Shown here one piece after another: positions 53,934 to 63,198 of a stretch of 64,000 nt of DNA. The notes below the pieces were generated by a model. The model saw only the letters and a list, made by a program, of their open reading frames with translations, was not told where the DNA came from and did not search any database. Origin of the DNA: Cyanobacteria bacterium TGS_CYA1 (GTDB taxonomy: Bacteria; Cyanobacteriota; Vampirovibrionia; Obscuribacterales; Obscuribacteraceae); assembly GCA_026129135.1 (NCBI GenBank), contig JAHCIQ010000001.1:62001-126000 (forward strand). Direction: 5' to 3'. The translations under genes were made by a program, and so were the position numbers. Within the stretch, counting starts at the first letter, position 1. Each line of letters opens with the position of its first letter.

Positions 53934-54326
53934 ATGCCAACAAGAAGCCAAGTTATTAAAGCAGCCGACGTATTAGGTATTGGAGCCTCAGGTCTCTGCG
54001 CCATCCATTGTCTGGTCATGCCTTTCGTTATTTCAGCACTTCCGTTTCTGGGTACAGGAGTATCGGAAGAAGCGGTTCACTGGAGCCTGGCAGGATTCGT
54101 AGTCACGTTCTGTTTTATGGGCATTTTGCCTGGTTATTTCCAGCATCACAAACAACGAGTCCTGTATCCGATGCTCTGCGGATTGACTCTGGTCTTGCTT
54201 GCGACCTTCTGTCTGGAAGAAGCAATGGAATTGCCAGTGATTACTCTTGGAAATGCACTTATCATCGCATCGCATTTTCTCAATCGCAAATATATGAGCT
54301 GCTGCAACGACAACTGCCGCGCTTAA
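53934..54326 (+). CDS. MerC-domain membrane protein
   Basis: 130 residues with about four transmembrane helices. The MerC signature is the first-helix Cys motif GLCAIHCLVMPF (about 21-32) with two Cys. A C-terminal metal-rich tail YMSCCNDNCRA has three Cys. MerC family proteins transport mercury or, in many genomes, are uncharacterised metal-linked membrane proteins. No other mer gene is present, so mercury resistance is not implied. The Cys-rich tail favours soft-metal binding such as zinc, copper or mercury. Confidence 0.85.
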   Translation: MPTRSQVIKAADVLGIGASGLCAIHCLVMPFVISALPFLGTGVSEEAVHWSLAGFVVTFCFMGILPGYFQHHKQRVLYPMLCGLTLVLLATFCLEEAMELPVITLGNALIIASHFLNRKYMSCCNDNCRA

Positions 54327-54342
54327 CTCTGAGATTTTAAAA

Positions 54343-57183
54343 CTAACTCCATAACATACGCTGAGCCACGCTTGGTCCAATGCCAAAGTATTTGTTCAGG
54401 TTTTCTGGATTTGACTCCAGCGCCACTACACAGCCTGGGCTTACGTGCTCATTCCACGCTTTTTCGAATGCGTCGCGACCTTTTGCAGAGCGCGCTAAGA
54501 GAGATGGAACTGGATGATAAGACGAAATGTAAGGCGTTAGATCTCCAGCTAAATAGTGTTTGAAATAATCGTCTGGCTCCATTTCGCCTGCCGAATATTC
54601 ATATTTCGGAATCACATAAGGCTGATTGATGACCGGCATCATCACTTCTTCAAGCGAGCGCGCGATGTTTTTTGCAACGACGGGATCGACGTTTTGCATC
54701 TGGATTTTGTAATCGTCGGGACCAATTGATTCTATTTCAATTTGGCTAGAGTCTATCGAATCTGGCGCGAAATCACACATGCGCAATGCATCTAAAGTGG
54801 CGTTCAGAATGCGCTTGAGTATAGATGTTTGGTCCTCTACTACCACGAGACTATTTTTCATTTTAGCGGTAGTCTTAGCCGACAGAATGCGTGAAGCTAG
54901 AAATCCGATGCCCGTAATAATGAGCACAGGCGCAAGCGTAGCTGAACTTGCGATGCCCTGCGCGGTCATGATTGCATAAGTTGCAATTGCTGCGCTGAAG
55001 CTTGCGATAGAGCATTTTATGAGCGTATCTTTGCGAGTATGGATGAGTTCCAGTCTGTGTTCGTCGTAATTCTTGTGTTGATATATGAAAGCTGGGCTGA
55101 TTGCTAGTTTTGGTAGCGAACTGACTTCAAGCGATGTTTTGGAAGTGTTGTTATAGGGCTCGCCAACTTTCCATCTTTTGAAAACTGAATTTCGTGCCAG
55201 AGCGCGATTGAGCATTTCTTGATTGAAATCGTCTTGAGAAGCGAGAATCTCGCTTGCTTTCAAATCACTAAACGCTGGATGGAGACGTCTGATACCACAT
55301 TCGATATTATCTTGAAAAGAAAGTCCGAAGAAGTCTTTGTGCTTTTTGTCGAATCGGTTGAAGTCGTTCAAACCTTTTTCCATTTGAGGATAAACACAAA
55401 TAATGTCCCAATTGTTTGCCACTTTCAGTTGATAATCCAGATCTTCGACACCTCGTTCTGATTTGCGCAACGACCTTCCACGCAATTGTTTGATTCCTGT
55501 TGGGGTAGTAATAGCCGTTAAATCAATTAGCGTATTTAAAGAAGGACTGTCCCAACCTTCGCCAAGAATTCCGCGGGTCCCGATCAAACACTGGGTGGTA
55601 CCGATTTCTAAAAGCGAGGTGACAAGCTTTACTGATTGTTCGACGCCCTTTACGCTCATGCCAGAATGTGGCGTCATTTTGAATTCGACTGGACCGTCTC
55701 TTGCTTCGCGTTGTACTTTCTTTTGCAAGCTTGGATCTATTTGCAATCGGCTGCCAGTTACTAAAACTGGATGCACGAGCATGGCGACGTTGTCTTTTAA
55801 CAATCTTTCAAATACCGCAAGGGCAGCCCCTTCATAGTCGCAGACAATTGCTGCACGAAGTTTGCCTTCGAGATTTTTGTATTCATAGGACAGAATTTCG
55901 CAGCATGCATCAGCTTTGCTTGAACTAAGCGCAAGAGTCTTATCTACTGTGGAAGCACCTGCGCTTATGCCTGTTTCAGAAATGTTATAACCAAGCATTC
56001 TCAAGCTGACTTTTAGCTCAGACAAATAAGAATGTTGCAATTCGTCAGGGCTAATTTTTAAATAGCGAAGACAAAAATCTTCTATCAAAATGAGCCATTC
56101 ATCGAGGTCGGGTTCTTGCATGACAAAAGGTGATTGATCGACCTGTTCTGGCAGTTCTAGTTTCTTTAGCCAGATGGCGCGACATAGAGCTACAGTCAGT
56201 TTTTCGTCGTTGCGAATTGAATCCAGGAAAAGTCCGTTTCTTAGTTCTATGCTTTTTCCATAGAGCCAGCCTTTGAACAGTTCGCTACTATTTATTTTAT
56301 CAATTAACTCGTGCAGTCGTTTTGAATGCTCGCCAAGGTATGTCGATTCTTCTTTTGTTGGTCTGGTGAAATAAACCAAGTCCTGATAGGGAGCGAGGCT
56401 TCCGTCTTTTACCAAAGCTGGAGTAGGTACTTCATAATCGATTTCTCCGACGAGTTTTAAATATCTAGTTTTTTGCTGATTCGATTTTCCTTCAGGCGGG
56501 GTTGCAGTCAGTCCGATGATTAGCGGATTATCGAGATAGTCGATTACTTTAGAAATGACTGATGCCCAGTAATCTGTAAGATGGTGGCATTCGTCTAGAA
56601 CAACTAGGCCGAAATCTTGATCTTTGAGAGAATGCACCAGTTTCATTGCTTTGGGATGCAATATTTGATCCAGGCTGACATCGTCCATGAGTTTACGGCG
56701 GGCTTTTCGCTTATGTCTTGAAAGTTCTTTGGCGTAAGCTTTGGGATTGTAATCGCGCATTTGATCTATGCGTTCTTGGTCGCCATTTATTTCTTCGAGC
56801 CATGATGAAAGGGCCGAGTTAACTATTAATTCTTGCTCGCGCTCTGGGGTCGAAAGTGCCTGGTAAGTGTGAACCGATATCGGTTGAGGTTTTGTTGTTG
56901 ACTTTCCGATGAAGTCAGATGCAGTCACAGTCTGGCTTTCTGGCGAAATGAATAAATCGAGCTTTTTGATCCATTGATTTTGAATAGTTGTGTTCGGACA
57001 CAAAACAAGAGTCTTGATTTTAAAATCACAAATGAGCTGTAATCCAATGATGGTTTTACCGGCACCCGGTGGTGCGACTATGTTTAATTCACGCTCGCCC
57101 GCATTGAGCTTTTGATGCGCCAGTTCGATAATTTCTTCCTGGTATCCGCGCAGCGGGTGCAAAAAAGAAAGTTCGTCGAACAT
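54343..57183 (-). CDS. Superfamily 2 DEAD/DEAH helicase with C-terminal membrane-type segments
   Basis: 946 residues. Helicase motifs are Walker A APPGAGKT (37-44), Ia (LCPNTTIQNQW), DECHH (197-201), TATPP (226-230), and motifs V/VI in the C-lobe (GEGWDSPSLN, 541-550; QLRGRSLR, 566-573). This layout is of the ResIII/Rad25-like group acting on nucleic acids. Unusually, residues about 724-745 and 749-768 are strongly hydrophobic and look like a membrane hairpin, followed by about 175 unrecognised residues. It is last of a tight metG-LRR-nadC-helicase run (3-bp gap). No nuclease or methylase gene adjoins it. It carries palindrome copy 3. Confidence 0.85.
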   Translation of the reverse strand: MFDELSFLHPLRGYQEEIIELAHQKLNAGERELNIVAPPGAGKTIIGLQLICDFKIKTLVLCPNTTIQNQWIKKLDLFISPESQTVTASDFIGKSTTKPQPISVHTYQALSTPEREQELIVNSALSSWLEEINGDQERIDQMRDYNPKAYAKELSRHKRKARRKLMDDVSLDQILHPKAMKLVHSLKDQDFGLVVLDECHHLTDYWASVISKVIDYLDNPLIIGLTATPPEGKSNQQKTRYLKLVGEIDYEVPTPALVKDGSLAPYQDLVYFTRPTKEESTYLGEHSKRLHELIDKINSSELFKGWLYGKSIELRNGLFLDSIRNDEKLTVALCRAIWLKKLELPEQVDQSPFVMQEPDLDEWLILIEDFCLRYLKISPDELQHSYLSELKVSLRMLGYNISETGISAGASTVDKTLALSSSKADACCEILSYEYKNLEGKLRAAIVCDYEGAALAVFERLLKDNVAMLVHPVLVTGSRLQIDPSLQKKVQREARDGPVEFKMTPHSGMSVKGVEQSVKLVTSLLEIGTTQCLIGTRGILGEGWDSPSLNTLIDLTAITTPTGIKQLRGRSLRKSERGVEDLDYQLKVANNWDIICVYPQMEKGLNDFNRFDKKHKDFFGLSFQDNIECGIRRLHPAFSDLKASEILASQDDFNQEMLNRALARNSVFKRWKVGEPYNNTSKTSLEVSSLPKLAISPAFIYQHKNYDEHRLELIHTRKDTLIKCSIASFSAAIATYAIMTAQGIASSATLAPVLIITGIGFLASRILSAKTTAKMKNSLVVVEDQTSILKRILNATLDALRMCDFAPDSIDSSQIEIESIGPDDYKIQMQNVDPVVAKNIARSLEEVMMPVINQPYVIPKYEYSAGEMEPDDYFKHYLAGDLTPYISSYHPVPSLLARSAKGRDAFEKAWNEHVSPGCVVALESNPENLNKYFGIGPSVAQRMLWS
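56872..56885. repeat. AACCGATATCGGTT palindrome, copy 3
   Basis: Identical 14-bp palindrome inside the helicase gene, before motif Ib. On the minus strand it is flanked by C before and CA after. Here it is read in a different codon phase (Pro-Ile-Ser-Val) from copies 1 and 2, so conservation is at the DNA level. Confidence 0.9.
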
Positions 57184-57186
57184 GAT

Positions 57187-58077
57187 TTATTGAGAAAATT
57201 CGAATTCTAGGCTTATATCAATTGCTGGTGCCGAGTGTGTTAGTGCACCAACTGAAATGGCGTAAACACCTGGGATCAGATAATCTTTAATATTAGTTAG
57301 ATTCACTCCGCCAGAAATTTCGAACTTGGCTTTGCCTTGAGTAATATCGAGGCAGCGTTTGATCATGTCTGGCTTCATGTTGTCCAGCATGATGATGTCT
57401 GCTTTACATTCGAAAGCTTCTTTTACTTGAGTTTCATTTGTGGTTTCGACTTCGACAATAACATCAGGATAGTTTTTGCGAGCCTGTTCTACCGCTTTTG
57501 TGATACTGCCTGCCACCACAAGATGATTGTCTTTGATTAAAACCTGGTCGTAGAGACCGAAGCGATGGTTCGTGCCTCCAGCAATTTGCACGGCCATTTT
57601 TTCGAACACACGCATTCCAGGTCCAGTTTTTCTGGTATCAAGAATTTTGATTCCAATTGGACTTGCAAGCTCGACGAATTTTTTTGTTATGGTGGCAACG
57701 CCACAAAGCCGCTGCAAGATATTGAGAGCCAGACGCTCACCTGAAAGCAAAGCTCGGGCATTACCTTTGATTGAAGCCAAAACTCTGGGCGCATTTTCGA
57801 TTGAGTCGCCATCTTTTACAAAAGATTCAAACTCAATAGACGAATCGAAACGATTAAAAATTTCGGGCATCAAGCCTAAGCCTGCGACTACGCAATTCTG
57901 CTTGAACAAAAAGTTCGCAGTTGCTTTGACGTCTTTGGGAATGACAGAACTGGTCGTAATGTCCAGTCTCTCTTTTCCCAGATCTTCTTCGATAAATAAA
58001 TCTATCGAGCGTGTCTTTAAATCAGCCAGTTCGGGACTGAGCGAGTATGCGTTCTTCGCTGGATTGCTCAAGGTCAT
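57187..58077 (-). CDS. nadC: Nicotinate-nucleotide pyrophosphorylase (carboxylating)
   Basis: 296 residues. It converts quinolinate and PRPP into nicotinate mononucleotide in de novo NAD synthesis. Family motifs are EEDLGKERLDITT (about 30-42), ALNILQRLCGVAT (about 117-129), ILDTRKTGPGMR (about 143-154), GGTNHRFGLYDQVLIKDNHL (about 167-186) and EVETTNETQ. The start shares one base with the stop of the LRR gene (TAATG), and the helicase gene starts three bases after its stop, so the three are co-translated. Neither nadA nor nadB is in the window. Confidence 0.97.
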   Translation of the reverse strand: MTLSNPAKNAYSLSPELADLKTRSIDLFIEEDLGKERLDITTSSVIPKDVKATANFLFKQNCVVAGLGLMPEIFNRFDSSIEFESFVKDGDSIENAPRVLASIKGNARALLSGERLALNILQRLCGVATITKKFVELASPIGIKILDTRKTGPGMRVFEKMAVQIAGGTNHRFGLYDQVLIKDNHLVVAGSITKAVEQARKNYPDVIVEVETTNETQVKEAFECKADIIMLDNMKPDMIKRCLDITQGKAKFEISGGVNLTNIKDYLIPGVYAISVGALTHSAPAIDISLEFEFSQ

Positions 58078-58958
58078 TAAAAGTCCGGTCCGATTATTTC
58101 AAGATTGGGACGTTTTGCGCGTAGTGCGTTTACGCCTTTGACTGTCACTCTACTGTCGCGCATTTCAATAAAGCCAAGCGCTGGCAACTGTTCTATTGTG
58201 GCAAGGCATGCGTCTGAAACAGCTGTTCCGCTCAAAAACAGTGTGTGCAATTTGCTCATGTTTTTGAGATTGGCGATACCCTGGTCACTGACTGCGGTAT
58301 CACTCAAGTAGAGTGTTTGCAGTTCGGTCGATGTACCTAGGTGCGACATGCCAGCATCTGTGATTTTGGTGAAGGACAAATCGAGATAGGTTAGTGTTTT
58401 GCACTCTTTGAGTTCTTCCATGCCCTTGTCTGTAATGTCTTTTGGCAGAACCAGACTTTGAAGAGTGGTGATGTCTTTTAAATTTATCAAGCCACCGTCC
58501 GAGATATCGGTATTTTTCAATACCAGATGCTTTAGTGCTTTCAGTCCAAGCAAATTGCGCAGACCTTTATTGGTGATTTGGGTCTGCAACAACCAGAGCG
58601 TGCTCAGACTGGCAAGCGGCTCCAGCTGCGCGATGTGATAATCGGTAAAAGGAACGAAATCGAGTCTCAGTTCGACGAGCGAATTCAACTGACTTACGGT
58701 TTTTAGCATTTGTTCTGAAAAACGTGCAGTTGATAAATCGAGGCTGTCGAATGTTTGCAGTCCGGTCAATTTCTCGGTCAGAATATCATCGCGAATATGC
58801 CCTGATACGGCTAAGCCGAGCATTTTGTTGGCGGGGGTGTTTGAGACGAATTCGCCCATTGCATCGCCAACCCATTTACGGGTGTGGGGAAAATTGCGGT
58901 CGGCCAGATAAAGACTGCCCAGTGAAAGTTTGTCAGGAAATGTGATTTTTGTTTCCAT
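58077..58958 (-). CDS. Leucine-rich-repeat protein (RNI-like)
   Basis: 293 residues without a signal peptide, so cytoplasmic. At least seven leucine-rich repeats of about 24 residues span about 85-280, of the type 'LTYLDLSFTKITDAGMSHL' and LQTLYLSDTAVSDQGIANL. The consensus TxITDxGLxxL is typical of ribonuclease-inhibitor-like, planctomycete-style LRRs. A scaffold or interaction protein. It is wedged between metG (abutting) and nadC (1-bp overlap) in an otherwise housekeeping operon, an uncommon place for such a gene. Confidence 0.85.
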   Translation of the reverse strand: METKITFPDKLSLGSLYLADRNFPHTRKWVGDAMGEFVSNTPANKMLGLAVSGHIRDDILTEKLTGLQTFDSLDLSTARFSEQMLKTVSQLNSLVELRLDFVPFTDYHIAQLEPLASLSTLWLLQTQITNKGLRNLLGLKALKHLVLKNTDISDGGLINLKDITTLQSLVLPKDITDKGMEELKECKTLTYLDLSFTKITDAGMSHLGTSTELQTLYLSDTAVSDQGIANLKNMSKLHTLFLSGTAVSDACLATIEQLPALGFIEMRDSRVTVKGVNALRAKRPNLEIIGPDF

Positions 58959-60545
58959 CTATTTGCCCTTCTTTGCCTGTTTCGGCGGCGGATTATTGTC
59001 GTCTTTAGGGGCATCATCGTCTTCAAGTCGCTTGAAGACTGGACCTTGGTTGCGCACTTTGGTTCCAGGCTTTAGCAAGTCGAGAATTCCGTCTTCTGGT
59101 CTGTCACCAAATATGGCGACATCGTCATCGTTTCCGATTTGATACCAGATGTCTGCTGCTAGTTTGGGAGTAAACGGATACATATAAATGGCTGTTCGCT
59201 TGAGCACTTCAAGGCAGGTGAAAAGCACTTCTTCGCCCTCTTTGCGTTTTCCTTCTTTGAAGAGTTTCCACGGTGCTTCGTCGTTCATATATTTATTTGC
59301 TTCGTCGACGATAGCGAATATAGCCGAAAGCGCTTTTCCAAATTCGAGATTTTCCATGTGTTTCTCGATTATAGGATTGAGCCCGTTTGATTGAATTCGA
59401 AGCGTGTGATCGGGGTCTTGATCCGGTATCAGTCCATCGCAATTTTTCTCGATTAGAGTCAAGGTGCGATTGAGCAAGTTGCCCAAATTATTGGCTAATT
59501 CGGCATTGGTTCTGGCAATGAATTGCTCTTTGGAGAAATCGCCATCGCTATCGAAAGGTGTTGCGGCAAACAAATAATATCTGACCGCGTCTGCACCATA
59601 AGTTTCGGCAAGTGCAATCGGGTCGATTACATTTCCTAGCGACTTGCTGATTTTTTGTCCTTGCACCGTGATAAAGCCATGGGCGAAGACCATTTTTGCT
59701 GGCTCTAATCCAAGTGCCATCAAAAGAGCGGGCCAGTAAATACTGTGGAATTTATTGATATCTTTGCCGATTAAATGTAATTCTGCTGGCCAATATTTTC
59801 TGAAGCGGTCCATGTCGTGCGGATATCCAGCGCCTGTTATGTAATTTGACAGCGCATCTATCCAGACATAAATAACGTGCTCTTCGTGACCTGGTACAGG
59901 AATGCCCCACGTAAGTGCGCTTCGGGCGCGGGTTACAGAGAAGTCGCCAAGCTCAGGGTCGTTAAGCTGATTGAGGATTTCTTTTTTGCGTCCCTCTGGT
60001 TTGACTGCATCGGGGTAGGCGGAGAGCCATTTATTGAGGTTTTCTTTGTAGTAAGAAAGTCTGAAGAAATAATTTTCTTCTTCCAGTTCTTTTGGTTTCT
60101 TCTTGTGGTTTGGGCAGGTGCCATCTTCGGACAGATCGCGCTCGCGGATGAAATCTTCGCACCCGTCGCAATAAAGTCCGACATATTTGCCTTTGTATAT
60201 GTCGCCGGATTCTACGAGCTTTTGAAATATGTATTGAATCGCTTTTTCGTGTTCTGGATCGGTGGTGCGAATGAAATGGTCATAGGAAAGATTGAGGCTG
60301 TCCCACGCGTCTTTGAATTTTTTCGACATCATGTCGCAGAAAGACTTGGGACTCATGCCGGTTTCGTGAGCCGACTTCTCGACTTTTGAGCCGTGCTCGT
60401 CGACTCCAGTTTGAAAATAAACTTCTTTGCCGCGCATGCGGTGATATCGCGCCACTATATCCGCTGCGATTTTTTCATAAGCGTGTCCGATATGAGGGAC
60501 GGCGTTTACATAATCGATTGCGGTCGTCACATAAAACTTAGGCAT
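58959..60545 (-). CDS. metG: Methionyl-tRNA synthetase
   Basis: 528 residues from the ATG that gives MPKFYVTTAIDYVNAVPHIG; the frame is open further upstream but would extend past the class I start. The class I signature PHIGHAY is near residue 17, and KMSKS appears as KISKS (GQKISKSLGN). A zinc knuckle is formed by YCDGCEDF and GTCPNH. The anticodon-binding helical domain is C-terminal. No C-terminal tRNA-binding (EMAP-like) dimerisation domain is present. It is the first gene of the metG-LRR-nadC-helicase unit and divergent from coaBC. Confidence 0.97.
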   Translation of the reverse strand: MPKFYVTTAIDYVNAVPHIGHAYEKIAADIVARYHRMRGKEVYFQTGVDEHGSKVEKSAHETGMSPKSFCDMMSKKFKDAWDSLNLSYDHFIRTTDPEHEKAIQYIFQKLVESGDIYKGKYVGLYCDGCEDFIRERDLSEDGTCPNHKKKPKELEEENYFFRLSYYKENLNKWLSAYPDAVKPEGRKKEILNQLNDPELGDFSVTRARSALTWGIPVPGHEEHVIYVWIDALSNYITGAGYPHDMDRFRKYWPAELHLIGKDINKFHSIYWPALLMALGLEPAKMVFAHGFITVQGQKISKSLGNVIDPIALAETYGADAVRYYLFAATPFDSDGDFSKEQFIARTNAELANNLGNLLNRTLTLIEKNCDGLIPDQDPDHTLRIQSNGLNPIIEKHMENLEFGKALSAIFAIVDEANKYMNDEAPWKLFKEGKRKEGEEVLFTCLEVLKRTAIYMYPFTPKLAADIWYQIGNDDDVAIFGDRPEDGILDLLKPGTKVRNQGPVFKRLEDDDAPKDDNNPPPKQAKKGK

Positions 60546-60652
60546 AATTGTTATTCTTCTGTTTATGAGGCTGTAGAGCGGTTGTAAGCAGAGTATAATA
60601 CATGAAAATGCACACTTTGGCGACAAAGCTCGCCAGCAGGAAGTTTTCAACT

Positions 60653-61957
60653 ATGAACAACAAAACGAAACCGACTAAGCGCAAGAAAGTCAAAAACGAG
60701 ACCAGTCTTGGACCTCTCGACCAGTTCGAAAAGTTTCTGCCACTTGAGAACAAAACTATTTTACTTGGTGTCAGTGGTGGCATCGCGGCTTACAAGGCCT
60801 GTGACCTGGCTTCGCTCTTGAGAAGAGCTGGGGCAGACGTTCACGCCGTGCTCACGCCAAACGCCAAAGAGTTCATAACACCGCTGAGCCTGACCACTTT
60901 GACTCGTAACGCAGTGCACTGCGAGCAATACGAAAATGGTGGAGAATGGCGTCCCGAGCACATCGAGCTTGCCAAAAAAGCTGACCTCATTTTGATAGCG
61001 CCAGCCACAGCCGACGTTATCGCCAAACTGGCAACTGGAATTTGCGATGATCTGCTCACTACAATGGTTCTTGCATCGAGTGCAAAAGTGATGGTGGCAC
61101 CAGCGATGAACCCTACCATGTTGGCTCATCCTGCTACTCAACACAATCTCGACATTATCGAAAATCGTTATCGTTACGACATTATTCCTCCAGACTTCGG
61201 CGAAGTCGCCTGTGGCGACACAGGACAGGGCAAAATGGCTTCGGTCGAAACTGTCACAGCCGCTGTAGTAGCCAAGCTTCTGGCGCATAACACCTTGAAT
61301 GGCAAGTCTGTAATCATAACTGCTGGTGGTACCAGAGAAGCTATCGACCCGGTCAGATTCATCGGCAACAGAAGCTCGGGCAAAATGGGTATCGCTATGG
61401 CTGATGTCGCTTACAACCGTGGTGCTGATGTCACCTTGGTTTCAACTGTTGCAGTAAATCGCGCTTATCCGGTCATTGTTGTCGAAACTGCACAGGATAT
61501 GCAGGAAGCCGTCGAGCTCGAATTCGACCGTTGCGATGCGCTGGTAATGACTGCTGCTGTAGCTGATTTTCGACCAATAGTAGTTTCTAGACAAAAAATC
61601 AAAAAAACAGATTCGGAAGATATCATTCTCGAGTTGACCAAGAACCCCGACATTCTCGATTTGCTCGGTCGTGTCAAGCGCGATGATCAGGTAGTCATTG
61701 GGTTTGCAGCGGAATCGGAAGGTTTGTTGCACAACGCATCAGACAAATTGAAACGTAAAAATCTTGACGTCATTGTGGCTAACGACATCACCGTGCCGGA
61801 TATCGGCTTTGGAAGCGATGACAATGCTGTAATAATCCTGTCAGCCGATGGCGGCAGAGAAAACTTGCAACGTATGCCAAAACGCGCTATTGCAGAGCAT
61901 CTTTGCGACATTCTCGTTTCGCTCTTGCGCGACAAAGAAGAGGGCGACGACGCCTAA
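60653..61957 (+). CDS. coaBC: CoaBC phosphopantothenoylcysteine decarboxylase/synthetase
   Basis: 434 residues from the ATG at 60653, chosen because AGGAAG lies nine bases upstream and a TATAAT at 60594-60599 would start transcription beyond the earlier ATGs at 60602 and 60608. A Lys-rich extension (1-30) precedes the CoaC flavin domain: GVSGGIAAYKA, PEHIELAKKADLILIAPATA with its catalytic His, and APAMNPTML. CoaB follows with AGGTREAIDPVRFIGNRSSGKMG and a later AAVADFRP. The enzyme makes 4'-phosphopantetheine for coenzyme A. Divergent from metG. Confidence 0.95.
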   Translation: MNNKTKPTKRKKVKNETSLGPLDQFEKFLPLENKTILLGVSGGIAAYKACDLASLLRRAGADVHAVLTPNAKEFITPLSLTTLTRNAVHCEQYENGGEWRPEHIELAKKADLILIAPATADVIAKLATGICDDLLTTMVLASSAKVMVAPAMNPTMLAHPATQHNLDIIENRYRYDIIPPDFGEVACGDTGQGKMASVETVTAAVVAKLLAHNTLNGKSVIITAGGTREAIDPVRFIGNRSSGKMGIAMADVAYNRGADVTLVSTVAVNRAYPVIVVETAQDMQEAVELEFDRCDALVMTAAVADFRPIVVSRQKIKKTDSEDIILELTKNPDILDLLGRVKRDDQVVIGFAAESEGLLHNASDKLKRKNLDVIVANDITVPDIGFGSDDNAVIILSADGGRENLQRMPKRAIAEHLCDILVSLLRDKEEGDDA

Positions 61958-62027
61958 TTAAGGTATTTATTTCAAATTCGTATAAACTTAAGCACACTAG
62001 ATATATGACGTATGACGGGAGTTGAAG

Positions 62028-62405
62028 ATGGCACACAATAATGGAAACCATGCGGACAATGGCAGAGAGCCCGGAGTAGCACCGTGGTTCTGCGGTCTTC
62101 TGCTTGGAGTTGTGGGTGGCGCTACACTGGCGTTTCTCACCGCACCTAAATCTGGTACTGAAATTCGCAGAGTAATCAAGCGGACTACGAAGGACGTTCC
62201 TGAAGTTATTGGTGAATTTGTCGACGACTCGCTCGACCTCTACGCTTCAGCCCTCAACTATTGCCAACTGCTGATGGAAGAACAAACCAACCGAATTCGT
62301 CGCGCAGTGGCTGCAGGTAAACTTGCTGCTGCAAAAAAGCGCGAGGAGTTGGAAATGGGAGAAAACGCCCATATCCTTCCTTTCCAGAGTGTAGAGCATA
62401 AATAG
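62028..62405 (+). CDS. YtxH-like small membrane protein
   Basis: 125 residues from the ATG, with GGGAG six bases upstream. One transmembrane helix (about 18-40, WFCGLLLGVVGGATLAFL) leads directly into TAPKSGTEIRR, the YtxH-family signature, and then a helical tail rich in Glu and Arg. YtxH proteins are stress-linked envelope or membrane-surface proteins of unknown mechanism. It is paralogous to the gene at 62842 and separated from it by a DUF948-like gene; the three form one run (10- and 12-bp gaps). Confidence 0.82.
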   Translation: MAHNNGNHADNGREPGVAPWFCGLLLGVVGGATLAFLTAPKSGTEIRRVIKRTTKDVPEVIGEFVDDSLDLYASALNYCQLLMEEQTNRIRRAVAAGKLAAAKKREELEMGENAHILPFQSVEHK

Positions 62406-62415
62406 AGGCTATATA

Positions 62416-62829
62416 GTGGACGCAACTCAACTGAGCTCTTTCATAAACCAGGCGATACTTTTTTGTTTCGGCACCTTTTTCGTCATTGCTATTTTCATGG
62501 CAGTGCCGCTCTACAAGTTGCTGGATCAGTCATCCAGAACGCTTGGTGCGACCGAAAACTTAATTAACACACTCGACAAAGAGCTTGGGCCCACGCTTCG
62601 CGAGGTCGACAACGTTCTTGTGAGCGTGCAAGAAATCAAGGCGCTCGCTGAGCGTGGTATTTCTGGAGTAGGAACCAAAGTTGAAGACGTCACAGGCAGC
62701 ATTGGAAAAGTGACAGAACAGGCAAAATCGCAGAGTTCTATCTGGAGCACCGGACTTATGACCGGGTTGAAAACCTATCTAAGCGGGCATTCAGAGAATC
62801 AGGACGACGACGCGAAATCGAAGAAATAA
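62416..62829 (+). CDS. DUF948-like membrane coiled-coil protein
   Basis: 137 residues from a GTG with AGAGG upstream. A transmembrane helix lies at about 12-32 (AILFCFGTFFVIAIFMAVPL). Then comes a long amphipathic helix of the DUF948/chemotaxis-coiled-coil type (LLDQSSRTLGATENLINTLD and onwards) and an acidic tail. DUF948 and YtxH genes are neighbours in Firmicutes (ytxG-ytxH), which supports the call. Role unknown, probably membrane-surface organisation. Confidence 0.75.
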   Translation: MDATQLSSFINQAILFCFGTFFVIAIFMAVPLYKLLDQSSRTLGATENLINTLDKELGPTLREVDNVLVSVQEIKALAERGISGVGTKVEDVTGSIGKVTEQAKSQSSIWSTGLMTGLKTYLSGHSENQDDDAKSKK

Positions 62830-62841
62830 AGGAGCATTTTT

Positions 62842-63189
62842 ATGGCTAGCAATGGTGGAAGATTTTTAGAAGGACTGGTCGTTGGTGGACTTTTCGGTTT
62901 CATTTTCGGCATTCTGACTGCTCCAAAATCGGGCTCTGAATTGCGCAAAGAACTGGCAGACAATTCAGAAGACCTATACAAGCATGCAAGCGACTCGCTC
63001 CACGATTTTCGCGGCAAAACAGAGCATGCAATTGAAGATTTGAGAGCTCAAAGCGATCAAGTGATCAAAAAAGCATCCAACACTGTGCAGAATACCAAAG
63101 ACCAGATGGCGAGCCGCCTACAAGACATGGCTGGCAAAAGCACCAAAGTGCTCATCGACGACGTAGAGTCTGCCACTTCAGGCGGTTAG
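62842..63189 (+). CDS. YtxH-like small membrane protein (paralogue)
   Basis: 115 residues, AAGGAGC before the ATG. A Gly-rich membrane helix (about 8-26, FLEGLVVGGLFGFIFGIL) is followed by TAPKSGSELRKEL and a long charged helix (about 40-110) with apolipoprotein-like periodicity. It resembles the YtxH protein at 62028 in the helix-TAPKSG junction but differs in the tail. It lies nine bases before the pseudouridine synthase gene. Confidence 0.85.
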   Translation: MASNGGRFLEGLVVGGLFGFIFGILTAPKSGSELRKELADNSEDLYKHASDSLHDFRGKTEHAIEDLRAQSDQVIKKASNTVQNTKDQMASRLQDMAGKSTKVLIDDVESATSGG

Positions 63190-63198
63190 AGGCGGCTA

